A stretch of 52,442 nt of DNA from Chara braunii (lineage: Eukaryota; Streptophyta; Charophyceae; Charales; Characeae). Below the pieces are notes generated by a model. It saw only the letters and a program-made list of their open reading frames with translations. It was not told the DNA's origin and did no database searches. The DNA is taken from assembly GCA_003427395.1 (NCBI GenBank), contig BFEA01000033.1, positions 4,040,732 to 4,093,173 of the forward strand. The letters run 5' to 3'. The translations under genes were made by a program, and so were the position numbers. Shown one piece after another: positions 10,605-21,996 of the stretch (its first letter is position 1; each line of letters starts with the position of its first letter).

Positions 10605-10782
10605 GAGATGGAATGAAAGTCTGGATGAGTTCATGAAATATTTTAATTGGACTGTCATTCTAAGTAAGGATTTTCAGTCATAAATAGGTTAATCCAATCT
10701 AAACTATAAAATATTTGTTTTAGTAGAATGAAAATTTAATAAAAATATTTCATAAACTCATCCGGACTTTCATTCCATCTTG
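10605..10782. repeat. AT-rich inverted repeat, MITE-like
   Basis: About 41 bp at 10605-10646 (GGAATGAAAGTCTGGATGAG onward) recurs inverted at 10739-10780 with about four mismatches, around a ~92-bp AT-rich centre. Surrounding AT-rich DNA (10440-10960) holds further CATTCCA/TGGAATG boxes. No target duplication is clear. Confidence 0.6.
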
Positions 10783-10959
10783 AACAAATAAATGTACTGA
10801 AAATAGGAAAAAAGGAAAACTCATTTTTAGACGGGAACTTATCAAATAAAACTGAAAATTTTAGAATTGGACGAACATTGGAATGATAATTTATAAATAT
10901 GAAGGATTTTTTTTTTATGAAATGTTTTTTCAACTTTCATTTCTCGAGGGAATTTTTCT

Positions 10960-11920
10960 GTTGTCGTTTTTCTCCCACGTGATCTTCTACGCTCGTTAAC
11001 TAGCAGACGCTATCACTTCTCTCAATGGCTCTGCAGAAAGATAACATGGCAGAAGAGGCGGTAATCGCAGTAGAGATTTCAGCTTTCGTAATCCTCGCGT
11101 TCATCGCACTTCTCGTTTTTCTCGCTTTTCTCGCTTTTCTTCATCTACTACAGGCCCTCCCCTCCCCGCAAGTGCTTCCTAAGCGTGCATGACTAAGCAG
11201 GTGCCCACCCTCTGATGAAGCCGTGAATTCGTGGTTAGCGGTAGAAAAGCGCTTCAGGGCTTGCCACCACCCTCCCTGCTTTGGTTGTCGAGGCAATCTT
11301 CCCGCACTACGTGGAAGCGTCTCTGGGGATACGGTCGGTTTATGTTCATGTTTTTTGTTTCGGCACCTATTCTTGCTCACGCATGTTTGTGATTGATGCT
11401 AATAGACATTGCTTCAGCGATACGACCAGATAAGAGACAACTGTTTCCTTTGTCGAATCGTGGCTTTTGTTTTTCCTCGTTTTTCTGTTTTCTTTCTTCG
11501 TTTTTTTCTTTTTTCATTTCCCCCCCCTCTTTTTCTCTCTTCCTTTCGGTTTTCCTAGTTCTTCTCCTTTACCTTCCTTAAATCTTCGCCTATCCGCTCT
11601 GGCCTCCCCTGGATTTTCCCTTCTTCCTATTTTTTACTCGCATCCTTCCTAAAGAATTCTCCATAAAATAAACCCAACTTTCTTCTTTATGAGATCTTAG
11701 GAGAATGGGGGATTTGATGACTGGCCTTGCTCGATCTTCCTCCCGCGAACTTACGAAGAGTAGCAGATACGACAAGACTATTTGTTGCCCCCTGCTACTG
11801 TCCGTAACAACATGGAGGGTAGCTGCCGGTGATTACCAACGCATGACTGATTGGGTGTTTTCTCACTTATATTTTTGTATGTCTCCCAATATATGTATGA
11901 TTTTCCCTGCTTAAGTCTAT
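10960..11920. other. No gene seen
   Basis: Pyrimidine-rich stretches (11460-11640) and short frames without domains. Nothing supportable as a gene. Confidence 0.45.
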
Positions 11921-12400
<480 letters not shown>

Positions 12401-12640
12401 TTATTTCTTTATTTTGATTTTTTTTCCCCTTTGTGATGATTTTTATTTATTTTTTAAATATAAAAAAACTTTGGTCAGGGGGGTCCCGGACGTCCGATCC
12501 AACAACCTAGAAAAAAAGACCAAAAAATAAAATAAAAATATGGGGGTGTAGAGCACGAAAAGTTGTACACCTCTATATTTTTTATTTTTTTTTTCGTTTT
12601 TTTCTCAGGGAGTTTCGTCATTATGTACGGGGCCGTTCAT

Positions 12641-12716
12641 ACGGTCGTACGGTCGTCTGTACGACCGTACGAGCAGAGTCCCGTACGACCGTACGAGCAG
12701 AGCCCCGTACGACGTA
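12641..12716. repeat. Hairpin plus direct repeats of a TACGACCGTACG unit
   Basis: TCGTACGGTCGT (12645-12656) and ACGACCGTACGA (12661-12672) form a perfect 12-bp hairpin with a CTGT loop. The right arm recurs as CGTACGACCGTACGAGCAGAG about 25 bp later, giving two direct units that end in GTCCC or GCCCC. Confidence 0.85.
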
Positions 12717-12791
12717 CGTAGTGTTACACAGACCCTAGCTGAAGAACAAATCTCGAGACTAGCCCCGAAAGTCCCCGAGGGGAGAAATCCA

Positions 12792-13986
12792 TTGATGTGG
12801 CTAGAAAATTGTTACTGGTCCATTCCAAGAGGTAGAACTCAGCCCTCAAACCAGCCAGCGAAGCCACATCGTCAGGCCACAATGATGCACATTAAAAATG
12901 ATTTTTTTTTGCCCGATCTCCGCAAGACTTGGTGCAAACTACCCTTACCAGATAAAATTCCCCCAAACCGATGGGAAGAGGTCTGTCAACAACCCCTTCT
13001 CAATAACAAATGGTTGACTGACTCACAAGGGAGGATGTTTCACTGTATGGATTCTCCCTGGAGGGGCTGGGTAAAAAATGAGATCCTAGGGATTGGGGAC
13101 ATATGAAACTTAGGAACTCGGGACTGGTACTCGCTCTCTGACCTCTTGCCTAGTTTGCATTACTGCAGGAGAATAGGAAGAGCACTAAGATACGATCACT
13201 GAAGTCATTATGATCGAATGGACAAGGATCCTCAGAAAAGGACCACAACTCAAAGAAAGTGATTGGGTGGGTATCCAAGGAAGCCCCAACAAATAGGAAA
13301 TGTGGTAGTAGTGAATGACGAGGGATCAATTTGACTCTCCTTATTCTCAATTAATCTGAAAAATCAGCTAATTGAAAGTCAAACTAAGGAAACCAAATGG
13401 TTCAATATTGACCAGGTATTTATGATTAGCGTTTTAAAACACAAAGACAATTGAATTGCTTTCAAAGTTCAAACCATCATGATGTGCAATCAACAAATTG
13501 GCTCTAGATCTCATTTACTGGTCATGGACGGTCCCTATGGGGAAAGTTTAACGCAGAAAGTGCACTCGCAATATCCACTCTCTAACGGTCAGATCAACTT
13601 ACTGTATGTTGAAGCCTAGACTGGATCTGAAAGATCGAGCAAAAACCAGATGGATGAAACAACTAAATGGAAGTAGGAAGATTTGAGACATGTCAAATGG
13701 TTCAAAACTATTAAGATTAAACCGACAAAAATTGCCTCCTTACAGTAGCAAATGGACCATAGATGCCTTCCTACGAATGATTGGCTAATAGATAGGACCT
13801 CGTTGGAGGAGAAAGGCATTCAATTTTTACTCTACCTTGGTGCAAGTTATGCTCCTCTGCGTTCCCATCTAGGACCATTCCGGAAACCATCGAGCATATC
13901 TTTCTTCAATGCCATATTGCAGTCTGGTTATGGCGATGGTGGGACAGGATTTGGAGTTCCTTCAACACCCCTCGAACTTGGCCTTG
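12792..13986 (+). pseudogene. LINE C-terminal region, 5' fragment (zf-RVT)
   Basis: The DNA codes, through many stops and frameshifts, for the C-terminal region of a plant-type non-LTR retrotransposon ORF2. The first part (12792-13103) reads WYSI..., then IPPNRWEEVC, a region resembling the segment between RT and the zinc-binding domain. Near 13840-13935 one frame reads CKLC...ETIEHIFLQCHIAVWLW, matching the reverse-transcriptase zinc-binding pattern CxxC...HxxxxC followed by a tryptophan pair. The RT domain itself is not in the window. The fragment is cut by the foldback element at 13996 and resumes at 15183. Confidence 0.7.
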
Positions 13987-13995
13987 GGACTGACG
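13987..13995 (+). repeat. Left target-site duplication of the foldback element
   Basis: GGACTGACG here matches GGACTGGCG at 15174-15182 at eight of nine positions. A 9-10 bp duplication is typical of Mutator-like (MULE) transposition. Confidence 0.65.
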
Positions 13996-15173
13996 CTGTG
14001 TTACTGCGCGTTCATTGAACGCGCGTTTCGCGTTCAGGGTATGAACGCTGTGAACGTGTGTTCACTGAGCGCACGTGAATGCGTTTGACGTGTTTGCGCA
14101 AGGGGTTGTGCGGGGGGGGGAGGGGCTTTGGGCAGTGCGGGGAGCGGCGGCGGTGCTTGGGGGGGCTGTGGGCCGAATACCCATGTGAAACGAGAAAAAA
14201 AAAAAACTGTGTGTGTGTGAACTTGTGTGTGTGTGTGAGTGTGTGCACGTATGTGCGTGCGTGTGTGTAAAAGGTCCTTTTTTTTTTCGAGGGGGTGGGG
14301 GAATCCCCGAAACACAGCTCAGACAGCCCATGCAGGCTATCTGAAGGGTTCTCGCAGCCATGTAGCGCAGACCCCCCCACCAAAATCAAGGCAGGCAATG
14401 AATATGAAGTAGAGCAGGAGCTGGCCGAATATATACTCAAGATTCGAATTCAGATCTGTGTTGCAGCAGTTATGGGTTGCTCACGTAGCTAGGTCATGTT
14501 GGTCTCAGCACGTGATTCTCGTTTTTCTTTTCTTAGGAATACTTGGAGTGACCCTAAGGGCCTCTACTCACCACATGCACAAAAGACAAAACATATGGCG
14601 GCGTATTATTCCATGTTCTGCAGAAGATTCATTCTAGTTTTCACATTTGGTGAGTAGTGCAGCCAAGCCCTGAGAATCACGTGCTGAGACCAACACGGCC
14701 TAGCTACGTGAGCAACCCATAACTGCTGCAACACAAACCTGAATTCGAATTTTGAGTATATATTCGGCCAGCTCGTGCTCACTTCATATTCACTGCCTGC
14801 CTTGATTTTGGTGGGGGGGTCTGCGCTACATGGCTGCGAGGACCTTAAAGATAGCCTGCATGGGCCGTCTGAGCCGTGTTAGGGGGATTCCCCCACTGCG
14901 TCCCCCCAAAAAAAGGACCCTTCACATATGGTGGGGGGTGACGCGGTAGGGGGGGTGGGCCTCCAGGTTTTTTTTTTTGCACTTTCGGGCCTCGTTGAAC
15001 GAGGCCCACCACCCCGTGGTCCGCGACGCGCGTGCGCCCTCCAGGGTCGCGTTCAATTTTTTCGCGCCACGTGGCACGCAGCGCGTTTGAACGCGATTGA
15101 ACGTGGCCCCGGGGGGTATGAACGCGCACGTTTGAACGTGAATGCGCGTTCAGCGCATTCAACCGGTTGCACA
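13996..15173. mobile_element. Foldback/MULE-like non-autonomous element
   Basis: The element starts (C)TGTG and ends CACA. Its termini match as inverted repeats with a shared TGAACGCGC block about 20 bp in. A long inner inverted repeat pairs about 14265-14521 with 14672-14925 at high identity (for example CTCACGTAGCTAGG with CCTAGCTACGTGAG), around a ~150-bp centre. A (GT)n tract interrupts the left arm. It carries no transposase and splits a LINE coding region, so it must have moved by enzymes supplied elsewhere. The 9-10 bp flanking duplication suggests a MULE. Confidence 0.8.
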
Positions 15174-15182
15174 GGACTGGCG
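15174..15182 (+). repeat. Right target-site duplication of the foldback element
   Basis: GGACTGGCG, partner of 13987-13995 with one mismatch. Confidence 0.65.
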
Positions 15183-15495
15183 AGCTCTGTTATGCGAGAC
15201 ATGGTCTCCGGATCAACTAGATGATTTCTCTCAAAACCTATTTATAACCGGTAGAAGAGTCATTCTTTGGGCCCTCTGGCAACGTCGATGTATTTTTGAA
15301 ATGGAGGGAGTTAGGCTGGATGGTCCAGATTTTACTGAGACGATCAAACTGCAGGTGCAAACTGTTATCACAGCTGAATGGGACAAAGTAATAGAAAAAA
15401 TCCAATTCCTGTCAGATAAAAAAGAAATCCAACAACGTATCCAACTATTCAGTGGCGCTTGGCTAGGGGGGCCTCAAGGAGGTAAGATTGGATAG
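15183..15495 (+). pseudogene. LINE C-terminal region, 3' fragment
   Basis: This open stretch reads ALLCETWSPDQLDDF, then GRRVILWALWQRRCIFEMEG, the conserved W-A-(I/L)-W...N/R...IF segment that follows the zinc-binding motif in plant LINE proteins, and ends at a TAG after GGPQGGKIG. It continues the 12792-13986 fragment across the foldback insertion and is better preserved than the 5' part. Confidence 0.7.
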
Positions 15496-15947
15496 ATCAA
15501 AGAGAGCGGGGGTAGAAGAGAGAACAGAGAAGAGCATAGCTAAGAAATTCAAAGGGACTACCGACTGACATTCCATGATTGGACAAATGTGGACCCAACA
15601 GTACCCCATCTCCCTCTATCAGAGTTCCCAGATCCCTTCCCCCCTTCATTATCCCTGGTCCCCATAAGTTGGTTTGGCTGCGAAGGAGGAGGAAATGCTA
15701 TTAGTATGCGGTACTGACAGCCATACAAGGCCGAAGAGGCTGATTACAAAATTTGTAGTTGGATGGGCTGGAAGGGTAGCAGAGCTATAGAATGGGCTGT
15801 TTCAGTATGACATGGCCGTTAGGGGGACTAGAGAATGTTTTAGGATTCAGGGGCTGCTATCAACTTTTCCTGGGCTACTTTGAAGTTAAGCTCAGCGATC
15901 TGTGGTTGTTCGATGCCAGAACGACGCTGGCCGGTGCTGGGGTGTCG

Positions 15948-16200
15948 CCCTGTAACCTGTTGACGCAGGACCGTGAGGCCTGGTAGAGAGATCTAGGGAT
16001 GCCTTGGGGTGGGCATCCCACGGGACAACCAAGGTTTGCTGCTGGGATGACGCTGGCCGGAGGTGGGGTGAGTTGTGTTGGCCTGTAACCCAACACAAAG
16101 TGGGGGTGTGAGGCCTGGAAGAGCTCGGCATGGAGTAAGACAACTCTGAGGAACTGTGGAAAGGTTTGTTAGGGAGTTCGAGAGTTTTGGAGCTTCTTTT
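15948..16200 (+). repeat. Dispersed repeat, copy 1 (probable LINE 3' tail)
   Basis: Runs from CCCTGTAACCTGTTGA through GGGACAACCAAGG, TGGGGTGAGT..TGTTG, GGGGGTGTGAGGCCT to GGGAGT.. and is found again at 45554-45792 at clear identity. It follows the LINE fragment, so a 3' untranslated tail is the simplest reading. A 46-bp piece around GGTGGGATATCATGCGTCC recurs at about 16254-16277 and 16500-16523. Confidence 0.65.
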
Positions 16201-16520
16201 AGGACTCCGGTGGTCTATTCTAAAAAGAAACGAGGTGAGTGGGAGAAGGAGATGGTGGGATATCATGCGTCCTACTAGTGAGGGGGCTAGCTGGTAGGAT
16301 TGAAATAGGGTATAGCAGCAGTAGAGATGGTGGCTCTGCTGCAGTAAGTCTTGCCGGAGTGAGGTACAGAGGACTGATGGTTTTTTTTTTTCTGAGTTGC
16401 CTTTTGAATTCTGCTTATTCTTGAAGCCTGTTGTAGTTATTTCCTAAGTAGCTCCAACGTTTTAAGCCAAAAAAGAGAACGGGTGAGTGAGGAAGGAGAT
16501 GGTGGGATATCATGCGTCCT
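16201..16520. other. No gene; duplicated segment
   Basis: Holds two copies of GAAGGAGATGGTGGGATATC followed by ATGCGTCCTACTA, ~246 bp apart, the second touching the PLE2 left repeat. Confidence 0.5.
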
Positions 16521-16772
16521 ACTATATGGCCTGAGTTATCGAAGAGACTGGGAGGGTGCTACGGTGAACGGGACCCGGAATCAAGAAGACGGGGAATACG
16601 GTAAAAAACGACGAACGAATGGCAGCGCAATCTGGACTGGTGAACAAGGCCCCGGATGAAAGGGGGATTTCGAGCAGATACTCGAAGACAGAAGACGCGC
16701 CAGCTACGAAGTCAGTTCCGAGCCTACAGAACCTTTCGGGAATCGGTATCCTCCACCGATAATGGTACTATT
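16521..16772 (+). repeat. PLE2 left pseudo-LTR
   Basis: About 252 bp nearly identical to 21748-21996, from ACTATATGGCCTGAG to GGTACTATT. In the right copy this DNA codes for the end of the RT ORF (WPELSKRLGG...) and its 3' untranslated part, so the left copy is a partial duplicate of the element's 3' end. Such pseudo-LTRs are typical of Penelope-like elements. A hairpin ATCGGT/ACCGAT lies near the end. Confidence 0.85.
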
Positions 16773-17548
16773 CATTTGAGGCTGTTTCTTGACGCCTTTT
16801 CGGAGGCAGCCCACCGTTTTTTCCACGACTTGCTTTCCCAACGTGTTTTACATGTGTTTTGCTCACGCATGGATGTGGCCTGGAACCTGTTTTGGTTCAA
16901 TTTCAATTTCTTTGAAACCGTGAATATTAGAGACAATTTTATGACGAATAACTATTTTCCTTTGCATTTTCCCTCTCAATTGCTGCAGACGACCGAGTCT
17001 GCGATGGATAGATCAGGCGGGAAATAAGGAGAATGCTAGTAGAATAGCTTTCGTAGAGAGATATAAGGAACAGGAAGCGTACGTTTCTTTCAAACTGAGC
17101 AGTTGTGAGGTAGAAGGTCTGTAGCATGTAGTACTCTCGGGCACCACAGGCTGTTTCAACGATGTAGTAACGCTGTGAAAGTTAAACCTCTGCTACATTA
17201 TTTTCCGAGTTATCACTCTTTCTCGAGCTAGGCGAACGACCTGTTGCGCGTGGGAACGCTCGCCTAGTGCCGCCGGCATGCGTAGCCAGAGGACGACGTC
17301 CCGAGCATCGCTTTCGCCGAGTGTGCGATCTCACATTAAATCTATCATTTCTTAATATTTCTTAATATATCTTAAATGTCTTAATATTTTGTGTAAACCT
17401 CGCGATTTACCTTTCTTCGTTGTGAAGTTATAAGTGTAACTACCCCACGAAGAGGAGTACTATCGGCATTTGATTTTTTTCTATTCTTACTCGTATTCGT
17501 CGGCTCGTACCAAGATCGTAGAAGGCGCTTCAACGAAAGAAGAGTTGT
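16773..17548 (+). other. PLE2 5' untranslated region
   Basis: No coding potential is seen. The sequence includes a run of CTTAATAT-like repeats (17340-17395) before the first ORF. Confidence 0.5.
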
Positions 17549-18682
17549 ATGAACGGGAGAGGCAGGGGTCGCGGAAGAGGACGCTGGTCAGGGTGCAGGA
17601 GGTACTGGGAGTTTAACACTCCATCCAATGTTACTCCGAATGTCGGCGCCGTACAAGCACCGACTCCGAATGGACAGGGGATTGCGCACGCACCAACAGC
17701 GTTTGCTCCTACCATGCTTCATGCGTATCCGTACGGCTGGATGCAGCCTCCTCCTGCTGCTCCACCCCCTCCACCTCCTCCACCTCCTCCATCTGGATAG
17801 GTGATTGCGCACGCGCCAACAACATATGCTCCACAAGCACCTTGGCCCTACGGGTTTCCAAACTATCAACAACATCCGAAACCAACAGCCAACTCGCTCC
17901 CTGCTCCAGGGAACAGAGCGTGGTTTACGAGAGAGCACCTCGAGTTGATCGAGAAATGGAAAAGTCAGGATGCGGAGGAGTCGTCGATGAAGAAGGATGC
18001 AGATTTGGAAAGTAGCAAGAACATCGCTTTGAAGAAGGCGAAAGGGAAGGTTGCTTCCAGTAACGAGGATGGGGAATCGAGTCTGAAGACATGGATGGCC
18101 GAGAACTTTGGCGCATCACTAAAACGGATCGCCGATAAGCTTGAAGTCGTCGACAAGAAAACGAAGGCTGCCGACAAGCATCAAGAAGAACTAGCGAAGA
18201 AGATCAAAGAACTGCACGAACGCAAGAACGAGTCAAGGAGCAACGAGAAGAGGAAGAGGATAGTGGGGAACAATTCGCATGCAGAACGACTGAGATCGAA
18301 GTCGAAATCTCGCAGCGGCGGGGTGAAAATCAGGCAACCCAGGATTCTATTGTCATCAGATGAAGAAAACTCAGAGAAATGCGCTCAGAAGGCCCTGATT
18401 GAAGGGCAACCCAATGCGCAACCAAGCAACGAAGTGCAATTGGAGGATATAATAAAGATGCTTGAGATTATGGCATGGAAGATATCACGAGGTGCAGAAA
18501 ACGCGACATCAGACCACAAGATGGATGACAAGGGGAAAGGGAAGATGTCAGTCATCGCGAAAGAAGATACTCCGGTGGTAGAAGGAGAAGACTCCGACGA
18601 TGAGAGCGAGAAACGAAAGATCAACCGGAACACCAACTGCAACGCCGACGCCAAGGAGACCGGCATCATCGAGTACATGTGA
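17549..18682 (+). pseudogene. PLE2 ORF1: proline-rich then coiled-coil, charged protein
   Basis: One frame of 378 codons, with a single TAG at 17798-17800, starts with an Arg-Gly stretch (NGRGRGRGRGRW). It then has a Pro run, APTTYAPQAP-like repeats, a Lys/Glu-rich helical region with coiled-coil character (about 17990-18250) and a nuclear-type basic segment. It ends with an acidic stretch, EGEDSDDESEKRK. No enzyme domain is seen. Its place before the GIY-YIG region suggests the N-terminal part of the element's polyprotein or a gag-like chaperone. The stop and later frame changes mark this copy as inactive. Confidence 0.65.
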
Positions 18683-18908
18683 CAGAGACTGGACCACTAC
18701 ATGGAGATGACGGGGAAGAAAGTGAAGAGCATCTGCATAAAGAGGGACATCAAATGGGAGAGGAAGGACAAATGCGCATGGGAACTAGCTAAACAAGACA
18801 CGAAGAATCCACTCGACTGCTGAACGGAGACGAGTGTCCAGAGGACTCTGGCCAGGAAGAAGATGACGATGGAACTGAAACTGAACGCGAAGACACCGGC
18901 GACGTGCC

Positions 18909-19495
18909 GTGGAACTAACTTGGAGTCGGAGGAGCTGTTTGAGAATTCTGCGAAGGATTAGCTCTGTGATGGCAGAGCAAGATGGAGACTGCAGAAAAGA
19001 GTTTAACTTGGAACGCGCTTTCACGATGGGGACTATGCTTGCTTGCGCGATGGGTTTCTTAAAATGGGGTTCGACCTTTATGAAATACTGGAAGAACTTG
19101 CCTGTTAATTGCCTTTCTAACGATGATATTGGTTGTTGTGTGTACCTACTAATATCACCGTTTTGCAAACACGTATATGTTGGTCAAACTAGTAGGCGGT
19201 TGTGCGAAAGATGGAAATAACATGTGAGATCTACATCCAATCCCACCTATAAAGTCCATAAGTGGCTTGAAAGAAGAGGAATACATTCTTATTGTGCTAT
19301 CCCACTATGATGTGGACGAGAATGCGATCTGCGTACGATCGAGAGAAAGATTATTGCAGATGAGAATCCTGACATCAATACAAGAAAAACCAAGGCCAGG
19401 AGAAAGCCACGAAGAACCATAAGGAAAGGAAATGTGAAAAGGCATGTACCTGGCAACCGATTACCTTTGCTTATGATCTGCCTGGCTCAATGGAA
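18909..19495 (+). pseudogene. PLE2 GIY-YIG endonuclease domain
   Basis: The frame codes for CCVYLLISPF (about 19134-19163, the GIY strand, here VY), then VYVGQTSRRLCERW (the YIG strand, helix and conserved Arg). After a TAA it continues HVRS...LRTIERKIIADENPDIN, which carries the catalytic Glu of the family (E of RTIERK). Stops at 19218 and about 19308 break it. In most Penelope-like elements this nuclease is C-terminal; here it precedes the RT, as in the Naiad/Chlamys clade known from green algae, spike mosses, slime molds and invertebrates. The enzyme would nick target DNA for retrotransposition. Confidence 0.8.
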
Positions 19496-20461
19496 CAAAG
19501 AACTAATCTAATGTGTTTGTTAAAGTATGTGAAAGGCAAAAAGAAACTTGTATTAATCTCGAGCTCTGGTGGGACTCGATGGGTTAACTCATGGCGCCTC
19601 ATCAGACTCATGTACGACGAGTCCAAATTCAGAGACTGCGCAGGGTCCTACCTATTGAAAGATATGAAACATATGTTCAAAACTGGTGGCGCGTGGGAAC
19701 TAACCTGCTTAGTAAGAACCGAATCCGAATCTGAAAAGAAGAAAACAAAACTCATAGGCTTACTCGGAGCACCATGGAGGAGAAGGACATTTTTGGAGGG
19801 GAAGAATGTGGTTGAACTCGTGAACCTTCCGAAAGGAATGAAGTGTATTAACACGAAGCGGGGGAGACAGATTGTCAGAAGCCTGATTGCGAATGAATTG
19901 AAGAAGAGACTAGGATTTAACCCTAGAGAAATGATGAATGTTAAGATACCGTTTTGCTTGAGTATAGACAAAAGTGCCGTGACAAAAGAAGTATGCGAGT
20001 GGATTGCAAAGAGAGTCAGACCTGAGGAATTGGGCAACCTGATGCAGAGAAAACTGCGAGTGGTTTGGACTAAAGCCAAATCAGTTGCAGATATCTTGCA
20101 TAACCATAAGGTAACTGCGTCGGAGATTGCTCCAGAATGTCAGTGCCACCGGTTCGAACTGCCCAAAGAAAACGGGCATGTACAGGTTAGGCTAAACGAA
20201 ATCCCCGGGGTTGAAACCTTTTTGCACAACTCGAGAAACATACCGTTTCCCGAAAAAATTGCGAATTTGAACAGCATCAATGAGGCTTGCCGGTCTGCTC
20301 TGACCCCTTTGACTAAACTTGGCATTTCAGATGTGTTCCGAATAAATCCATTGAAGATCACAAGAACAGGGATTGTCGTCCCCACCGGGACCATCACCAC
20401 CGAATATGCTACAAGCGTCAAAGGGGCTCTGCAGGGACTCACTCTTTCCCCTCTTGATTGA
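19490..20461 (+). pseudogene. PLE2 linker and N-terminal RT region with CxC motif
   Basis: A 323-codon open stretch. Visible parts are a Lys-rich start, DKSAVTKEVCEWIAKRV, VWTKAKSVADILHNHKV, then APECQCHRF with the CxC motif at 20138-20146. A region ending GALQGLTLSPLD follows. The CxC linker between endonuclease and RT defines the permuted Penelope-like clade. The stretch is open throughout, but the frames before and after it do not match, so it is a fragment of a once longer polyprotein. Confidence 0.75.
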
Positions 20462-20661
20462 AACCCAGGAGCAACACTGGTGGAATACCCTGTACTGTAT
20501 GTCGGTGGGATGCGAAAACCTTTAATGATAACGCTGATTTTGAGAAGATCGGTAACGATGAGCAAGGAGTTCTTAGTGGGATGCTAAAGGAATTCAAGAT
20601 ATTGAAGCTGGAAAAAATTGGAAGATGAGACGGGAAAGGAAAAATCCAGAACTCTTTCGTA

Positions 20662-21831
20662 ATGAGTAAAGACAAAGATTTGAACAAGAAGACACCCATA
20701 TTCCCATCATTCACAAGCCCACTGCGCCTCGTAAGCAGGACTGTGGTTAAAGTTCTGAACCTGTTGATCCAGAAGACAAAGGAGAAGCACTTTAATCTGA
20801 ATGCAGGAAAAGATCTGAAGAAGGACCTAGTCACGATCAAAGAGAATGCTTTCACGATCAAAGAGAATGCTTTGAGAAATGACTGCGACATTATTGCGAG
20901 AACCTACGACACAAAAGAAATGTTCTAAAAAATACCCCACTCTGAGGTAAAGGATGCAGTAAAATGGATCTGTGACGAGTTGAGAGTTAAAGGGAGACAA
21001 TGGGCAAGGGTAAAGACCAAGGGAAAAGGGGCATGCATTGGCAAATCCGTCGGAGAGTCCGGCTGGAAGTCAGTACATTTCAAAAGCCTGGAGAAATGTG
21101 TTGGCTTTATATTGGACAATGTGGTATTCAGATCCGTAGGAGAAATCCTCAGGCAAAAAAAGGGCATCCCAATGAGCAGACAAGCTAGCCCCCCATTGGC
21201 TTGCCTCGTCTGCATGTTTGTTGAATCGAAGTTCCTGAAAGGACTTGGTAAAGACGAGAAATGTTTGTTTGGAAAAAGGTACATGGACGATTTGCTTCTG
21301 CTAGGACTGCACAACAAAAGGAAAGCAGGAGATAATACGAGAGTGGAACGAATCATGGATAAAATCTCCGGATGCTATCATCCCGAACTGCGCCTCGAAA
21401 GAACCGATAACAATGAAAATGTGGTCGAGTTCTTAGAAATGAAAATTTTCGTTCTGAATGAACCAACAGAAGTATTCATCATGCATAAATTCAAAAACGC
21501 CACGAGCATTTGGGAGAATCCAAACAAACCCAGATATATGATTACTAGACACTTCTAGTCCTTTGCTCCGATGGAAAAGAGGATCGCTACTATCATTGGG
21601 ACCTTGTACAGGATTCGGGCCAACACCAACAATGACGCGTTGCTCCCACAAACACTCATCACGTACCACAGGGAATTGAAAGGAGCTGGGTACCCGAGTC
21701 AAGTCTTTCTAAAATCCTTGGAAATCATGGCCGGAAGGGTGGGAGGGACTATATGGCCTGAGTTATCGAAGAGACTGGGAGGGTGCTACGGTGAATGGGA
21801 CCCGGAATCAAGAAGACGGGGAATACGGTAA
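20662..21831 (+). pseudogene. PLE2 reverse transcriptase
   Basis: One frame with stops at 20926 (TAA) and 21556 (TAG). It has DIIARTYDTKEMF (motif A), KKGIPMSRQASPPLACL (motif B) and KRYMDDLLLLG with catalytic YMDD (about 21277-21294). The thumb follows: VVEFLEMKIF and FKNATSIWENPNKP, where related proteins have the YDKR..F region. It ends ESRRRGIR at 21831 inside the right pseudo-LTR. Two tandem TIKENA-like units (20836-20877) are a small internal duplication. Penelope-like RTs are sisters of telomerase RT. The copy is not functional as it stands. Confidence 0.85.
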
Positions 21832-21996
21832 AAAACGACGAACGAATGGCAGCGCAATTGGACTGGCGAACAAGGCCCGGATGACAGGGGGATTTCGAGA
21901 AGATACTCGAAGACAGAAGACGCGCCAGCTACGAAGTCAGTTCCGAGCCTACAAAACCTTTCGGGAATCGGTATCCTCCACCGATAATGGTACTAT
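21748..21996 (+). repeat. PLE2 right pseudo-LTR, interrupted by the Gypsy LTR
   Basis: Direct repeat of 16521-16772. It stops at GGTACTATT exactly where TGTGACGCC of the Gypsy LTR begins at 21997. In the left copy the sequence goes on CATTTGAGG, so the Gypsy element inserted here. Confidence 0.85.

Noticed and set aside
16580-16660. Hammerhead ribozyme in the PLE2 pseudo-LTR
   Set aside because: CTGGTGA ... GATGAAAG resembles the core, but the A is replaced, no stem II can form and the right copy has GACA. The permuted clade is known to lack canonical hammerheads.
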